Below, piece after piece: positions 44,282-55,410 of a stretch of 64,000 bases of DNA. How positions within the stretch are numbered: position 1 is the first letter of the stretch; each line of letters opens with the position of its first letter. The notes beneath the pieces are model-generated. The model was not told the DNA's origin. It searched no databases and was given only the letters and a program-made list of their open reading frames with translations. Position numbers and translations under genes: made by a program. This DNA is from Streptomyces sp. NBC_01454. Its GTDB lineage: Bacteria; Actinomycetota; Actinomycetes; Streptomycetales; Streptomycetaceae. Location of the stretch: NCBI RefSeq assembly GCF_036227565.1, contig NZ_CP109460.1, positions 1,984,001-2,048,000 on the forward strand. Direction: 5' to 3'.

Positions 44282-44950
44282 ATGCACATCGTCATCATGG
44301 GGTGCGGGCGCGTGGGCTCCGCGCTCGCACAGACCCTGGAGAGCCAGGGGCACACCATCGCGGTGGTCGACCAGGACCCGACCGCGTTCCGTCGCCTGGG
44401 CTCGTCCTTCGGCGGCCGCCGGGTGACCGGCGTCGGCTTCGACCAGGACACCCTGCGCGAGGCCGGCATCGAGGAGGCGGGCGCCTTCGCGGCCGTCTCC
44501 AGCGGTGACAACTCCAACATCATCGCCGCCCGGGTGGCCCGCGAGATGTTCGGTGTCGAGAACGTCGCGGCCCGTATCTACGACCCGCGCCGCGCCGAGG
44601 TCTACCAGCGCCTGGGCATCCCCACCGTCGCCACCGTCCGCTGGACGGCCGACCAGATGCTGCGCCGGCTGCTGCCCTCGGGTGCCGAGCCGCTGTGGCG
44701 GGACCCGAGCGGCGGCGTCCAGCTCGCCGAGGTGCACACCGACCCCTCCTGGGTCGGGCACAAGATCAGCACGCTGCAGGAGGAGACCGGCGTCCGCGTC
44801 GCCTTCCTCACCCGGCTGGGCGAGGCGATGCTGCCGACCTCGCAGACGGTGCTGCAGGAAGGCGACCTGGTGCACGTGATGATGCGCACCGACGAGGTCG
44901 AGAAGGTCGAGGCGGCATTCGCCACGGGTCCCGAGGGGGCGCAGTCATGA
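44282..44950 (+). CDS. TrkA-family potassium uptake regulator (CeoB-like)
   Basis: 222 residues from ATG 44282. Rossmann motif MHIVIMGCGRVGSALAQTLESQGHTIAVVDQD with acidic ribose-binding Asp, FGVENVAARIYDPRRAEVYQRLGIPTV, and a C-terminal RCK_C domain with EGDLVHVMMR. TrkA proteins bind NAD(H) or ATP/ADP and gate K+ translocation at the inner membrane face. The stop overlaps the ATG of a second trkA gene (ATGA). In M. tuberculosis the pair corresponds to ceoB and ceoC. No TrkH/TrkG membrane subunit is in the window; the KimA-like protein encoded nearby may be the partner, by inference. Confidence 0.92.
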   Translation: MHIVIMGCGRVGSALAQTLESQGHTIAVVDQDPTAFRRLGSSFGGRRVTGVGFDQDTLREAGIEEAGAFAAVSSGDNSNIIAARVAREMFGVENVAARIYDPRRAEVYQRLGIPTVATVRWTADQMLRRLLPSGAEPLWRDPSGGVQLAEVHTDPSWVGHKISTLQEETGVRVAFLTRLGEAMLPTSQTVLQEGDLVHVMMRTDEVEKVEAAFATGPEGAQS

Positions 44951-45618
44951 GGGTCGCGATTGCGGGCGCGGGCGCGGTGGGCCGTTCCATCGCCGGCGAA
45001 CTCCTGGAGAACGGTCACGAGATCCTGCTCATCGACAAGGCGCCGACCGCCATCTCGGTCGAGCGGGTGCCGCTGGCCGAGTGGCTGCTGGCCGACGCCT
45101 GCGAGATCACCTCGCTCGACGAGGCGGCGCTGCAGCGCTGCAACGTCGTCATCGCGGCGACCGGCGACGACAAGGTCAACCTCGTCGTCTCGCTGCTCGC
45201 CAAGACCGAGTACGGCGTGCCGCGGGTGGTCGCGCGGGTCAACAACCCCAAGAACGAGTGGCTGTTCAACGAGTCCTGGGGCGTCGATGTCGCGGTCTCC
45301 ACGCCGCGTCTGATGTCGGCCCTGGTCGAGGAGGCGGTCAGCGTCGGCGACCTGGTGCGGCTGCTGCGCTTCAGCCACGGCGACGCCAACCTCGTCGAGC
45401 TGACGCTGCCGCCGGAGGCCGCGCTGGCCGGCACCCGGGTCGGCGACGTGGAGTGGCCCCAGGACACCTCCCTGGTCACGATCATCCGCGGCACGCGGGT
45501 GCTGACGCCCAACAAGGAGGACGCGCTGGAGGCCGGTGACGAGCTGCTGTTCGTCGCGGCGCAGTCGCGCGAGGAGCAGCTGGAGGACCTGCTGTCGGTG
45601 CGGCACGAGGAGTCGTAG
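44947..45618 (+). CDS. TrkA-family potassium uptake regulator (CeoC-like)
   Basis: 223 residues from ATG 44947, overlapping the first trkA by four bases. It has MRVAIAGAGAVGRSIAGELLENGHEILLIDKA, NVVIAATGDDKVNLVVSLLAKTEYGVPRVVARVNNPKNEWLF, and the C-terminal domain AGDELLFVAAQSREEQLEDLL. Coexpression at equal stoichiometry suggests a heteromeric RCK gating ring with the first protein. Transcription ends at the 23-bp hairpin immediately downstream. Confidence 0.93.
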   Translation: MRVAIAGAGAVGRSIAGELLENGHEILLIDKAPTAISVERVPLAEWLLADACEITSLDEAALQRCNVVIAATGDDKVNLVVSLLAKTEYGVPRVVARVNNPKNEWLFNESWGVDVAVSTPRLMSALVEEAVSVGDLVRLLRFSHGDANLVELTLPPEAALAGTRVGDVEWPQDTSLVTIIRGTRVLTPNKEDALEAGDELLFVAAQSREEQLEDLLSVRHEES

Positions 45619-45637
45619 CACCGGCCGCTTCGGCCCG

Positions 45638-45687
45638 CCGAACGCCGTGGCCCGGGAACCATATGGTTCCCGGGCCACGGCGTTCGG
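45638..45687. terminator. bidirectional terminator, 23-bp perfect stem with ATAT loop
   Basis: CCGAACGCCGTGGCCCGGGA and the complementary right arm form a perfect stem around ATAT (45661-45664). It sits between the convergent trkA pair and the DUF3159 gene, so it can stop both. Confidence 0.95.
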
Positions 45688-45700
45688 TGCGTCGGTGGTG

Positions 45701-46573
45701 TCAGCGGCGGTGCCGCGGCCCCTGCGGGCGCTCCGGGGCGGCCGGTGCCGCGATGCCCCCGTACGGCGCGCCGGTCGCCCGGTCCGCGGCCGCGTGCTCA
45801 CCGCGGCGGCGCTCGGCGGCCTCCTCCTCGGCCTTCTCCTTCGCCTCCATCTCGGCGAAGACGTCGATCGGCGCCGGGGCCTTCGCCAGGAAGATCCAGG
45901 TGAGATAGACGGCGAGCAGGAACGGCGGGATCTTCAGCGCGATCAGCACCCAGCCGAGCTGGGTGGTGTCGGCCCACCAGTACAGCGGGAAGAGGATCGC
46001 GCACTTGGCGAGCAGGATCAGCCCCCAGGCCCAACTGGCCTTGGCGTACGCCTTCTTGCGGCCGGGGTTGCGGGTGCGCCAGGAGAGGTTCTCCTTGAAC
46101 ACCGGGCCCAGCATCAGCCCGATCAGCGGGACGCCGGCGAGCGTGGTGCCGAGGTAAGCGACGGCCAGCCCGAGGGTGTAGAGCATGCCCGGCAGGTAGA
46201 AGTCCTTGGCGTTGCCGGTCATCATCGCGAAGACCACGCCGAAGGCCACCCCGAAGACACCGCTGAACGCGTGCTTGACGGTGTCCTTGCGGACCAGGCG
46301 CACCGCCGCCAGCACCAGCGAGACGGCCAGCGCGGCGATCGCCGAGACGTGCAGATCCTTGTTGATCGTGAAGATCGTGACGAACAGCAGGCCGGGGACC
46401 ACGGTCTCCACCATGCCGCGCACGCCGCCGAACGCCTCGAACAGCGCGGCTTCGGTCAGCTGCCTGCCGTCAGGGGCGCCCTCGGCGTCCTGGCCGGGCG
46501 GGGCGGACGAGGGGCCTGCGGAGGGATCGGGGTGGGCATGCGCGTCAGTGGTCGGTCGGTCGTAAGACGTCAC
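45701..46573 (-). CDS. DUF3159 integral membrane protein
   Basis: 290 residues. After a hydrophilic 40-residue head there are six or seven membrane helices, with the conserved FGGVRGMVETVVPGLLFVTIFTI, VRLVRKDTVKHAFSGVFGVAFGVVFA and GPVFKENLSWRTRNPGRKKAYAKASWAWGLI. The C-terminus is a charged tail (AEMEAKEKAEEEAAERR). This is the actinobacterial DUF3159 family (Rv2693c position). Function unknown; constant location beside trkA genes suggests a role in ion homeostasis. It is followed upstream by the OB-fold gene with only 3 bp between them, so the two form an operon. Confidence 0.9.
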   Translation of the reverse strand: MTSYDRPTTDAHAHPDPSAGPSSAPPGQDAEGAPDGRQLTEAALFEAFGGVRGMVETVVPGLLFVTIFTINKDLHVSAIAALAVSLVLAAVRLVRKDTVKHAFSGVFGVAFGVVFAMMTGNAKDFYLPGMLYTLGLAVAYLGTTLAGVPLIGLMLGPVFKENLSWRTRNPGRKKAYAKASWAWGLILLAKCAILFPLYWWADTTQLGWVLIALKIPPFLLAVYLTWIFLAKAPAPIDVFAEMEAKEKAEEEAAERRRGEHAAADRATGAPYGGIAAPAAPERPQGPRHRR

Positions 46574-46576
46574 CGG

Positions 46577-46975
46577 CTACTCCTGTCCGAGCGGTCGGAG
46601 TTCGTACTTCGGATTGAAGAGCACCCGGCGTCCGTGGCTCAGCGAGACCCGGCCCGAGGCGATGAGCTTGCGGCCCGGCTCGATCCCGACGATGGAGCGG
46701 CGTCCCAGCCACACCACGTCGAGCGCCGCGGAGCCGTCGAACAGCTCCGCCTCGAGCGCGGGCACCCCGGCGCGCGGCCGCAGCGTGACATGCCGCAGGG
46801 TGCCGGTGACCTTGACTATCTGGCGGTCGTCGCAGTCGCAGATACGGGTGCACCCCGCGTTCTGCGCATCCTGTTGCAGCTCGGCGGACTGCAGCTCCTC
46901 CTCGGAGGAGGACAGCCGGTCGAGCATCCGGCGGAAACGACCGGCCGGCTTCTCGGATCGGGTCCCAGCACTCAT
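46577..46975 (-). CDS. OB-fold nucleic-acid-binding-domain protein
   Basis: 132 residues. The C-terminal part shows an OB-fold strand pattern: QIVKVTGTLRHVTLRPRAGVPALEAELFDGSAALDVVWLGRRSIVGIEPGRKLIASGRVS. The N-terminal part (FRRMLDRLSSSEEELQSAELQQ) is a short helix and CTRICDCDDR contains two Cys. Equivalent to Rv2694c in order. No enzymatic role is evident; RNA or DNA binding is expected from the fold. It is transcribed just before the DUF3159 gene. Confidence 0.88.
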   Translation of the reverse strand: MSAGTRSEKPAGRFRRMLDRLSSSEEELQSAELQQDAQNAGCTRICDCDDRQIVKVTGTLRHVTLRPRAGVPALEAELFDGSAALDVVWLGRRSIVGIEPGRKLIASGRVSLSHGRRVLFNPKYELRPLGQE

Positions 46976-47099
46976 GGCCCCCAGCGTACCGGTGGCCGGG
47001 GCAACGGATCACGGCCCGCACAGGGACTTCGTACCCGCCTGACAAAGCCGCGCCCGGCCGCCGCGGGGCAGGCCGCTGCGGGGCAGGCCGCCACGGGCA

Positions 47100-47783
47100 C
47101 TACTGCTCGAAGCGGTATCCCATGCCCGGCTCGGTGATGAAGTGCTTCGGGTGCGAGGGGTCGCTCTCCAGCTTGCGGCGGAGCTGGGCCATGTACACCC
47201 GCAGATAGTTGGTCTCGGTGCCGTACGAGGGGCCCCAGACCTCCTGGAGCAGCTGCTTCTGGCTGACCAGCCGTCCCGCGTTGCGGACCAGGACCTCCAG
47301 CAGATGCCACTCGGTGGGGGTCAGCCGGATGTCCCGGCCGCCGCGGTTGACCTTCTTCGCGGCGAGGTCGACGGTGAACCCCTCGGTCTCGACGATCACC
47401 TCGTCGTCGGCCGGCCCGGTCGGCTCGGCCCGGCGCACCGCCGCCCGCAGCCGGGCCAGCAGCTCGTCCATGCCGAACGGCTTGGTGACGTAGTCGTCCG
47501 CGCCGGCGTCCAGCGCCTCCACCTTCTCGTCGGAGGTCTGCCGCGCGGAGAGCACCAGGATCGGCACCCGCGTCCAGCCCCGCAGCCCCTTGATCACCTC
47601 GACGCCGTCCATATCGGGCAGGCCGAGGTCGAGGACGATCACATCGGGGTGACGGGCGGCCGCGAGTTTCAGCGCGGTGGCTCCGTCGGGGGCGGCGTCG
47701 ACCTCGTACTTGCGCGCCTTCAGGTTGATCACGAGGGCGCGGACGATCTGCGGCTCGTCATCGACCACAAGCACCCGGTTCAC
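47100..47783 (-). CDS. kdpE: KdpE-type response regulator (OmpR family)
   Basis: 227 residues. Receiver domain MNRVLVVDDEPQIVRALVINLKARKYEVDAAPDG with the phospho-acceptor Asp52 in VIVLDLGLPDMDG and Lys in DDYVTKPF, then an OmpR-type winged helix with VHLTPTEWHLLE-like LTPTEWHLLEVLVRNAGRLVSQKQLLQEVWG and a C-terminal wing. KdpE activates kdpFABC under K+ limitation. It lies 79 bp downstream of the kdpD gene in the same direction. A pair of CCGTTGACG direct repeats upstream of kdpF is a candidate target. Confidence 0.93.
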   Translation of the reverse strand: MNRVLVVDDEPQIVRALVINLKARKYEVDAAPDGATALKLAAARHPDVIVLDLGLPDMDGVEVIKGLRGWTRVPILVLSARQTSDEKVEALDAGADDYVTKPFGMDELLARLRAAVRRAEPTGPADDEVIVETEGFTVDLAAKKVNRGGRDIRLTPTEWHLLEVLVRNAGRLVSQKQLLQEVWGPSYGTETNYLRVYMAQLRRKLESDPSHPKHFITEPGMGYRFEQ

Positions 47784-47862
47784 TGGCGTTCTCCTCGTGG
47801 TGTCGTCCCCCGGCGGGCCGGGCCCGCGCGAGGTGGGGTGGGGGTGATCCCGGCGGCCCGGG

Positions 47863-50415
47863 TCATGTCGTGGCCCGCGCCGGGAGACCGGGCCTGGCGG
47901 GTGGCCCGCCGGGGGCGGCCCGGAGGGTGAGCACCATGGTCATCCCGCCGCCGGGGGTGTCCTCGGCGGCGAGTGTGCCGCCCATCGCCTCCGCGAAGCC
48001 GCGCGCCACGGCCAGTCCCAGCCCCACACCGGCGCCGCGCGGCGCGTCACCGTAGCGCTGGAAGGGCTCGAAGATCCGGTCCTTGGCACCGTCCGGCACC
48101 CCCGGACCGCGGTCGGCGATCCGCAGCTCCACCCGGTCGCCGAGCGCACTGGCCGAGACCAGCACCGCCCTCCCGTCCGGGCTGTATTTCACGGCGTTCT
48201 CGACGAGGTTGGCGACCGAGCGCTCCAGCAGCCCCGGGTCGACGGCGACGATCGGCAGCTCCTCGGGGATGTCGAGGGTGACGCTGCCCTCCGGGACGCC
48301 GCCCAGCGCCATCGGCACCACCTCGTCGAGGTCGATGTCGCGGATCAGCGGGGTGACGGTGCCGGTCTGCAGCCGGGACATGTCCAGGAGATTGCCGACG
48401 AGATGGTCCAGCCGGTCGGCGCCCGCCTCGATGCCGGCCAGCAGCTCCGCCTCGTCCTCCTGGGACCAGGCGACATCATCGGAGCGCAGGGAGGTGACGG
48501 AGGCCTTGATGCTCGCCAGCGGGGTACGCAGATCGTGGCTGACCGCGGCCAGCAGCGCCGTCCTGATGCGGTTGCCCTCGGCCAGCTCCCGGGCCTGCTC
48601 CGCCTCGCCCACCAGCCGCTGCCGGTCCAGTACGACGGCGGCCTGGGCGGCGAACGCGGCCAGCACCCGGCGGTCCTCCGCGGGCAGCACCCGGCCCCGC
48701 AGCGCCAGCGCCATGTGGTCGCCCACCGGCATGTCGACATCGGCGTCCTCGGGGCGCTGCAGCGGCTTGCCGTGGTCGGTGCCGGCCTGGCCCGCGCAGG
48801 TCCACGGCTCGACGTCGCCGGCCCGCTCCAGCAGCGCCACCGTGTCCATGCCGAAGGTCTCGCGCACCCGCTCCAGCAGCGCGTCCAGCGTCGTCTCACC
48901 GCGCAGCACGCTGCCCGCCAGGAAGGACAGGATCTCCGACTCGGCGCGCAGCCTGGCGGCCTGGTGGGTGCGCCGGGCGGCGAGGTCCACCACGGAGGCG
49001 ACCGACACCGCGACCGCGAAGAAGATCACGATCGCGACGAGGTTCTCCGGGTCGCTGACCGTCAGGGTGTGCGTCGGCGGGGTGAAGTAGAAGTTCAGCA
49101 GCAGCGAACCGGCCGCTGCCGACGCCAGCGCCGGCAGCTGCCCGCCGAGCAGCGCGGCGACGACGGTCAGGAAGAGGAACAGCAGCACGTCGTTGGCCAG
49201 CCCGGGACCGTTGGCGATACTGGTCAGCAGCAGTGAGAGCAGTACGGGGCCGACGACGCCGACGAGCCAGCCGGCGATGATCCGGGCCCGCCCCAGCCGC
49301 GCCCCGCGCACCACCGGAAGCCCCCGGCCCTTGGCGGCCTCCTCGTGGGTGACGATGTGCACATCGAGATCGGGCCCGGAATCCCGGGCGACGCTCGCGC
49401 CCACCCCCGGCCCGAAGATGTACTGCCAGGCCTTGCGGCGACTGGACCCCAGCACGATCTGGGTGGCGTTGACCCCCCGCGCGAACTCCAGCAGGGCACC
49501 GGGGATGTCGTCGCCGATGACGTGGTGGAACGTTCCTCCCAGGTCCTCCACCAGCGTGCGCTGGACGGCGAGTTCCTTGGGCGAGGCCGAGGTCAGCCCG
49601 TCGCTGCGGGCGATGTAGACGGCGAGCACCTCACTGCCCGACCCCTTGGCCGCCATCCGGGCCGCGCGGCGGATCAGCGTCCGTCCCTCCGGCCCGCCGG
49701 TGAGTCCGACGACGATGCGCTCCCGCGCCTGCCAGGTGGAGCGGATCGAATGCTCCGCGCGGTACTCCTGCAGATACTCGTCCACCCGGTCGGCGACCCA
49801 CAGCAGCGCCAGCTCGCGCAGCGCCGTGAGGTTGCCCGGGCGGAAGTAGTTGGACAGGGCGGCGTCCACCTTGTCGGACTGGTAGATGTTGCCGTGCGCC
49901 ATCCGCCGGCGGATCGCCTGGGGCGACATATCGACAAGTTCGATCTGGTCGGCCCGGCGGACGATCTCGTCCGGTACGGTCTCGCGCTGCCGCACACCCG
50001 TTATGGACTCGACGACGTCCCCGAGCGACTCCAGATGCTGGATGTTCACCGTCGAGATCACATCGATCCCGGCCTCCAGCAGCTCCTCGACGTCCTGCCA
50101 CCGCTTGCCGTTGCGCGACCCGGGAACGTTGGTGTGCGCCAGCTCGTCGACCAGCGCCACGGCCGGGCCGCGGGCCCGCACCCCGTCCACGTCCATTTCG
50201 GTGAAAACCGCGCCGCGGTACTCCAGCTCCCGGCGCCGGATCTGCTCCAGCCCGTGGAGCATGACCTCCGTGCGGGGCCTGCCGTGGTGCTCGACGAACG
50301 CCACCACAAGGTCCGTGCCCCGCTCCACGCGCCGGTGCGCCTCGGACAGCATCGCGTACGTCTTGCCGACGCCCGGTGCCGCGCCGAGATATATCCGTAG
50401 CTTGCCGCGTGCCAT
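47863..50415 (-). CDS. kdpD: KdpD-type turgor/potassium sensor histidine kinase
   Basis: 850 residues from ATG 50415. Domains in order: KdpD N-terminal ATPase-like domain with Walker A YLGAAPGVGKTYAML and DELAHTNVPGSRNGKRWQDVEELL; a USP-like domain (about 235-360); four membrane helices (about 390-490); a GAF domain; the dimerisation helix AVSHDLRTPLASIKA with His627; and HATPase with NLVENAVKYS, DRGPGVPDG and GVGLGLAVARG. This is full length. It senses K+/ionic strength and cyclic di-AMP through the USP domain in some species. It is separated from kdpFABC by the aac(2')-like and ABC ATPase genes. Confidence 0.95.
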   Translation of the reverse strand: MARGKLRIYLGAAPGVGKTYAMLSEAHRRVERGTDLVVAFVEHHGRPRTEVMLHGLEQIRRRELEYRGAVFTEMDVDGVRARGPAVALVDELAHTNVPGSRNGKRWQDVEELLEAGIDVISTVNIQHLESLGDVVESITGVRQRETVPDEIVRRADQIELVDMSPQAIRRRMAHGNIYQSDKVDAALSNYFRPGNLTALRELALLWVADRVDEYLQEYRAEHSIRSTWQARERIVVGLTGGPEGRTLIRRAARMAAKGSGSEVLAVYIARSDGLTSASPKELAVQRTLVEDLGGTFHHVIGDDIPGALLEFARGVNATQIVLGSSRRKAWQYIFGPGVGASVARDSGPDLDVHIVTHEEAAKGRGLPVVRGARLGRARIIAGWLVGVVGPVLLSLLLTSIANGPGLANDVLLFLFLTVVAALLGGQLPALASAAAGSLLLNFYFTPPTHTLTVSDPENLVAIVIFFAVAVSVASVVDLAARRTHQAARLRAESEILSFLAGSVLRGETTLDALLERVRETFGMDTVALLERAGDVEPWTCAGQAGTDHGKPLQRPEDADVDMPVGDHMALALRGRVLPAEDRRVLAAFAAQAAVVLDRQRLVGEAEQARELAEGNRIRTALLAAVSHDLRTPLASIKASVTSLRSDDVAWSQEDEAELLAGIEAGADRLDHLVGNLLDMSRLQTGTVTPLIRDIDLDEVVPMALGGVPEGSVTLDIPEELPIVAVDPGLLERSVANLVENAVKYSPDGRAVLVSASALGDRVELRIADRGPGVPDGAKDRIFEPFQRYGDAPRGAGVGLGLAVARGFAEAMGGTLAAEDTPGGGMTMVLTLRAAPGGPPARPGLPARATT

Positions 50416-50707
50416 GGCCCCATTGTCTTACGTGAAGGCCGCCCCCACCGGGCTGAGCCTGCTGCGACCCTACGACCCGACAAGGGGATAAAAGCCGCAT
50501 CGGACGACTTCAAGGCTGGTCTTGACGGGACTCTGATGGGGAGCGTGGGAGGCGGCGGGGGCCGGTTCAGGGGCTGGCGGGTCGGGGGACGGGCGGACGA
50601 GCGGACGGGCCGCAGGAAGTGCATCGGGGGACATCCGCACCGGCACGGCGGCAAGGCGTAGCCGCGGACGGGAAAAACCGTCGCCCGCCCACCGGACGGC
50701 TGCAACG

Positions 50708-51280
50708 ATGACCGACATGACCGAGGCACAGCTGACGACGCCCCGCATCCCCGACGTACGGATCGCCCACACCTCCGACCTGGACGCCGCCACCCTCAAG
50801 GCGGTCCGCGCCCTCCTCTACGACGTCTTCGACGACATGACCTCGGAGGACTGGGAACACGCACTCGGCGGTCTGCACGCCCTGGTCCAGGAGGACAGCG
50901 AGGTGATCGGGCACGCCTCCGTGATCCAGCGACGTCTGCTGCACGGCGGCCGGGCACTGCGCTGCGGATATGTGGAGGGCGTCGGCGTCCGTGCGGACCG
51001 GCGCGGGCGCGGTCATGGTACGGCCATGATGAGCGCCCTGGAGCGGGTGGTCCGCAGCGGCTACGACCTCGGTGCGCTCGGCGCCTCCGACGAGGCCGCC
51101 TCCTTCTACGCCGCCCGCGGCTGGCAGCTGTGGCGCGGCCACTCCTGGGCGCTCACTCCGCACGGCATCCGGCGCACCGCGGACGAGGACGGCTGCATCT
51201 ACGTCCTCCCGACCGCAACCACGGCACTCGACCTCGACACCGACCTCACCTGCGACTGGCGCGACGGCGACGTCTGGTAA
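50708..51280 (+). CDS. aac(2')-I: aminoglycoside 2'-N-acetyltransferase-like GNAT, AAC(2')-I
   Basis: 190 residues from ATG 50708 (a second ATG at 50717 is possible). The sequence follows mycobacterial AAC(2')-I closely: TSEDWEHALGGLHALVQ, IGHASVIQRRLLHGGRALRCGYVEGVGVRADRRGRGHG (the acetyl-CoA-binding motif A), LGALGASDEAASFYAARGW, and the terminal CDWRDGDVW. The family acetylates the 2'-amino group of aminoglycosides such as gentamicin and tobramycin; mycobacterial members may have a different native substrate. It is transcribed oppositely to kdpDE and to the following ABC ATPase gene. The activity on aminoglycosides is inferred, not shown. Confidence 0.9.
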   Translation: MTDMTEAQLTTPRIPDVRIAHTSDLDAATLKAVRALLYDVFDDMTSEDWEHALGGLHALVQEDSEVIGHASVIQRRLLHGGRALRCGYVEGVGVRADRRGRGHGTAMMSALERVVRSGYDLGALGASDEAASFYAARGWQLWRGHSWALTPHGIRRTADEDGCIYVLPTATTALDLDTDLTCDWRDGDVW

Positions 51281-51290
51281 TCCGCTACGG

Positions 51291-51371
51291 GGCAGGGGGC
51301 CGGGTTGGGAGTTGGGGGTGGGGGTTGGGGCTTGGGGGTTGGGGGTGCAGGTTGGGGTTGGCGGTTGAGGC
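51291..51371 (+). repeat. G-tract-rich stretch, likely G-quadruplex forming
   Basis: More than ten runs of three to five G separated by TT, GTT or CTT follow the aac(2') stop. From about 51421 to 51488 the pattern reverses into C-tracts (CCCCTCCCCTCCC). Both lie between convergent genes. Structure formation in vivo is inferred. Confidence 0.7.
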
Positions 51372-51477
51372 TTTGAGGCCGGGGCCAGGCCCAGCCGCTG
51401 GGGGCAAGTTCCGCCTTCTTCGCCCCCTCCCCTCCCACCCCGCCCCCTCCGCCTCTCCCCCTCCCGCCTCCCCCGCC

Positions 51478-52224
51478 CTACCCCTCCTCCGTGATCAGAC
51501 CGTCGTTCAGGTGCAGGACGCGGTCGGCGAGGCCGAGGAGGTGGGGGTCGTGGGTGGCGACCAGGGCCGTGACGTCCTCGCTGCGGACCACGGCGCGCAG
51601 CAGCTCCATCACCTCCATGCCGGTCTCGGCGTCCAGTTGTCCCGTGGGCTCATCGGCGATGAGCAGTGCCGGACGGTTGGCGAGTGCGCGGGCTATCGCG
51701 ACACGCTGTTGCTGGCCTCCGGAGAGCTCACCCGGGCGCTGCGCGACATGGCCGGCCAGACCCACCAGGGACAGCAGGAGAGCGACACGCTCCTCGCGTT
51801 CGCGTGGTGCCACCTTGCGCAGCCGCAGCGGCACTCCGACGTTCTCGGCGGCGCTCAGGATCGGTATCAGTCCGAAGGACTGGAAGACGAAACCGATTCG
51901 ATCGCGGCGCATCTTCAGCAGGCCGCTCTCACCGAGGCCGGCGAGCGGCGTATCGTCGACGACTATCCGCCCCGAGTCCGGGTTGTCCAGGCCGCCGATG
52001 AGGTTGAGGAGTGTGGTCTTGCCGGATCCGGAACGGCCGCGCAGGGCGACCAGTTCGCCGCGCGGTATGCGGCATGACACCCCGCGCAGGGCATGTACGG
52101 CCCCGGCGTCGCTCCCGTAACTGCGGTGCACATCCTCGACGACGACCATCGCCCGTGCGCTCTCGGCGACGGCAGTTGCCTGCCCGCCCTCGCCGGCCCC
52201 GATTGTGCTTCCCCCGCCGTTCAT
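51478..52224 (-). CDS. MacB/LolD-type ABC transporter ATP-binding protein, no permease nearby
   Basis: 248 residues from ATG 52224; a longer open frame upstream is rejected as low quality. Walker A RGRSGSGKTTLLNLIGG, Q-loop FVFQSFGLIPILSAAENV, signature GELSGGQQQRVAIARAL, Walker B ALLIADEPTGQLD and H-loop VATHDPHLLGLADR are all intact. This is the LolD/MacB/FtsE type that normally pairs with FtsX-like permeases. No such permease gene is next to it; neighbours are kdpC and aac(2'). Either the permease is encoded elsewhere or it was lost. Confidence 0.9.
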   Translation of the reverse strand: MNGGGSTIGAGEGGQATAVAESARAMVVVEDVHRSYGSDAGAVHALRGVSCRIPRGELVALRGRSGSGKTTLLNLIGGLDNPDSGRIVVDDTPLAGLGESGLLKMRRDRIGFVFQSFGLIPILSAAENVGVPLRLRKVAPREREERVALLLSLVGLAGHVAQRPGELSGGQQQRVAIARALANRPALLIADEPTGQLDAETGMEVMELLRAVVRSEDVTALVATHDPHLLGLADRVLHLNDGLITEEG

Positions 52225-52588
52225 GCTCCGCTCCCCCACCTCGCAGGTCCGTCCCCCGGATCCCCGCCACCGGGCCCCGCGGCGCCGGATCCGGGTCGCC
52301 GGATCCCTCTCGCCTGCCGGTTGCGTCAGTATGCGTAGGGCGCGGCGCGGCGGGCAACGCCTGTGGAAAACTCCCGCATCGACTCGGAAATCAGGCGCAA
52401 AACAGCCTCCTGCCGCACAGCCACCACGGCGGGGGGGGCGGCACCTGCGGTGGCTGGATCCGCAGGGCCGCGAAGCCACAAGGCCAGGGCCCCTCACCAC
52501 CTCAGCCCCTCTCCTCAACCCCTCAACCCCTCAGCCGAAGCAAGGCACATGACAGCACGTCAACTCCAAGGCCGCACCGCACCCCCGC
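52225..52588. other. spacer between ABC ATPase and kdpC genes
   Basis: 364 bases with C/T-rich tracts around 52490-52545 (CCTCAACCCCTCAACCCCTC) and no credible gene or clear hairpin. Confidence 0.5.
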
Positions 52589-53265
52589 TCAGTGCGCACC
52601 TCCCTGCCCCCGCTCCAAGTCCCTCAGTGCGATGTTCAACTCCAGCACGTTCACCCGGGGTTCGCCCATGAAGCCGAGGGTGCGGCCGTCGGTGTGGTCC
52701 TTGACCAGCCGGCGTACTTGGTCCGCGGGGAGTCGGTTCTCCTGGGCGACGCGGTCGGCCTGGAGCTGGGCGTAGGCCGGGGAGATGTCCGGGTCGAGGC
52801 CGGAGCCGGACGAGGTGACGGCGTCCGCCGGGACCTTCGAGGCGGGCACCCCGTACGTGTCGGCGACCCACTGCTTGCGCTCCTTCACCGCCTTGACGAG
52901 GTCGGTGTTGGTCGCGCCCAGGTTGGACGCTCCGGAGACCTGGAGGTCGTAGCGCGTGTTGACGCCGTTGGTCCGGTTGCTGCCCAGCCCCGCCGAGGGG
53001 CGCGGCTGGAAGAACTTCAGGTCCGGGACGGGGTTGCCCTCCTTGTCCTTGCCCTTGTCGTAGCGCTGGCCGATCAGCGAGGAGCCGACGACCTTGCCCT
53101 GGGAGCTCAGCTCGGAACCGTTGGCCCTGCCGGGGAACGCCGCCTGGGCCACGCCGGTGACCACCAGCGGGTAGAGGACCCCGCAGACCACGGTCAGCAC
53201 GAGCAGGGCGCGCAGGCCCGCCCCCATCAAGCGGGCGGTGTTGCGTACGGAGTTGTTCACGGCGG

Positions 53266-53269
<4 letters not shown>
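52589..53269 (-). CDS. kdpC: potassium-transporting ATPase subunit KdpC
   Basis: 226 residues from GTG 53269, overlapping the kdpB stop (GTGA). A single N-terminal membrane helix ([27 protein letters not shown]) is followed by the periplasm-facing domain with [41 protein letters not shown] and ALRDLERG at the end. KdpC is an accessory, stabilising subunit of the P-type ATPase. The sequence is complete and shows no anomaly. Confidence 0.95.

Positions 53270-55406
<2,137 letters not shown>

Positions 55407-55410
<4 letters not shown>

Noticed and set aside
44282..45618. A complete Trk potassium transporter
   Set aside because: Only the two RCK subunits are here; no TrkH/KtrB-type membrane protein is present in the window.
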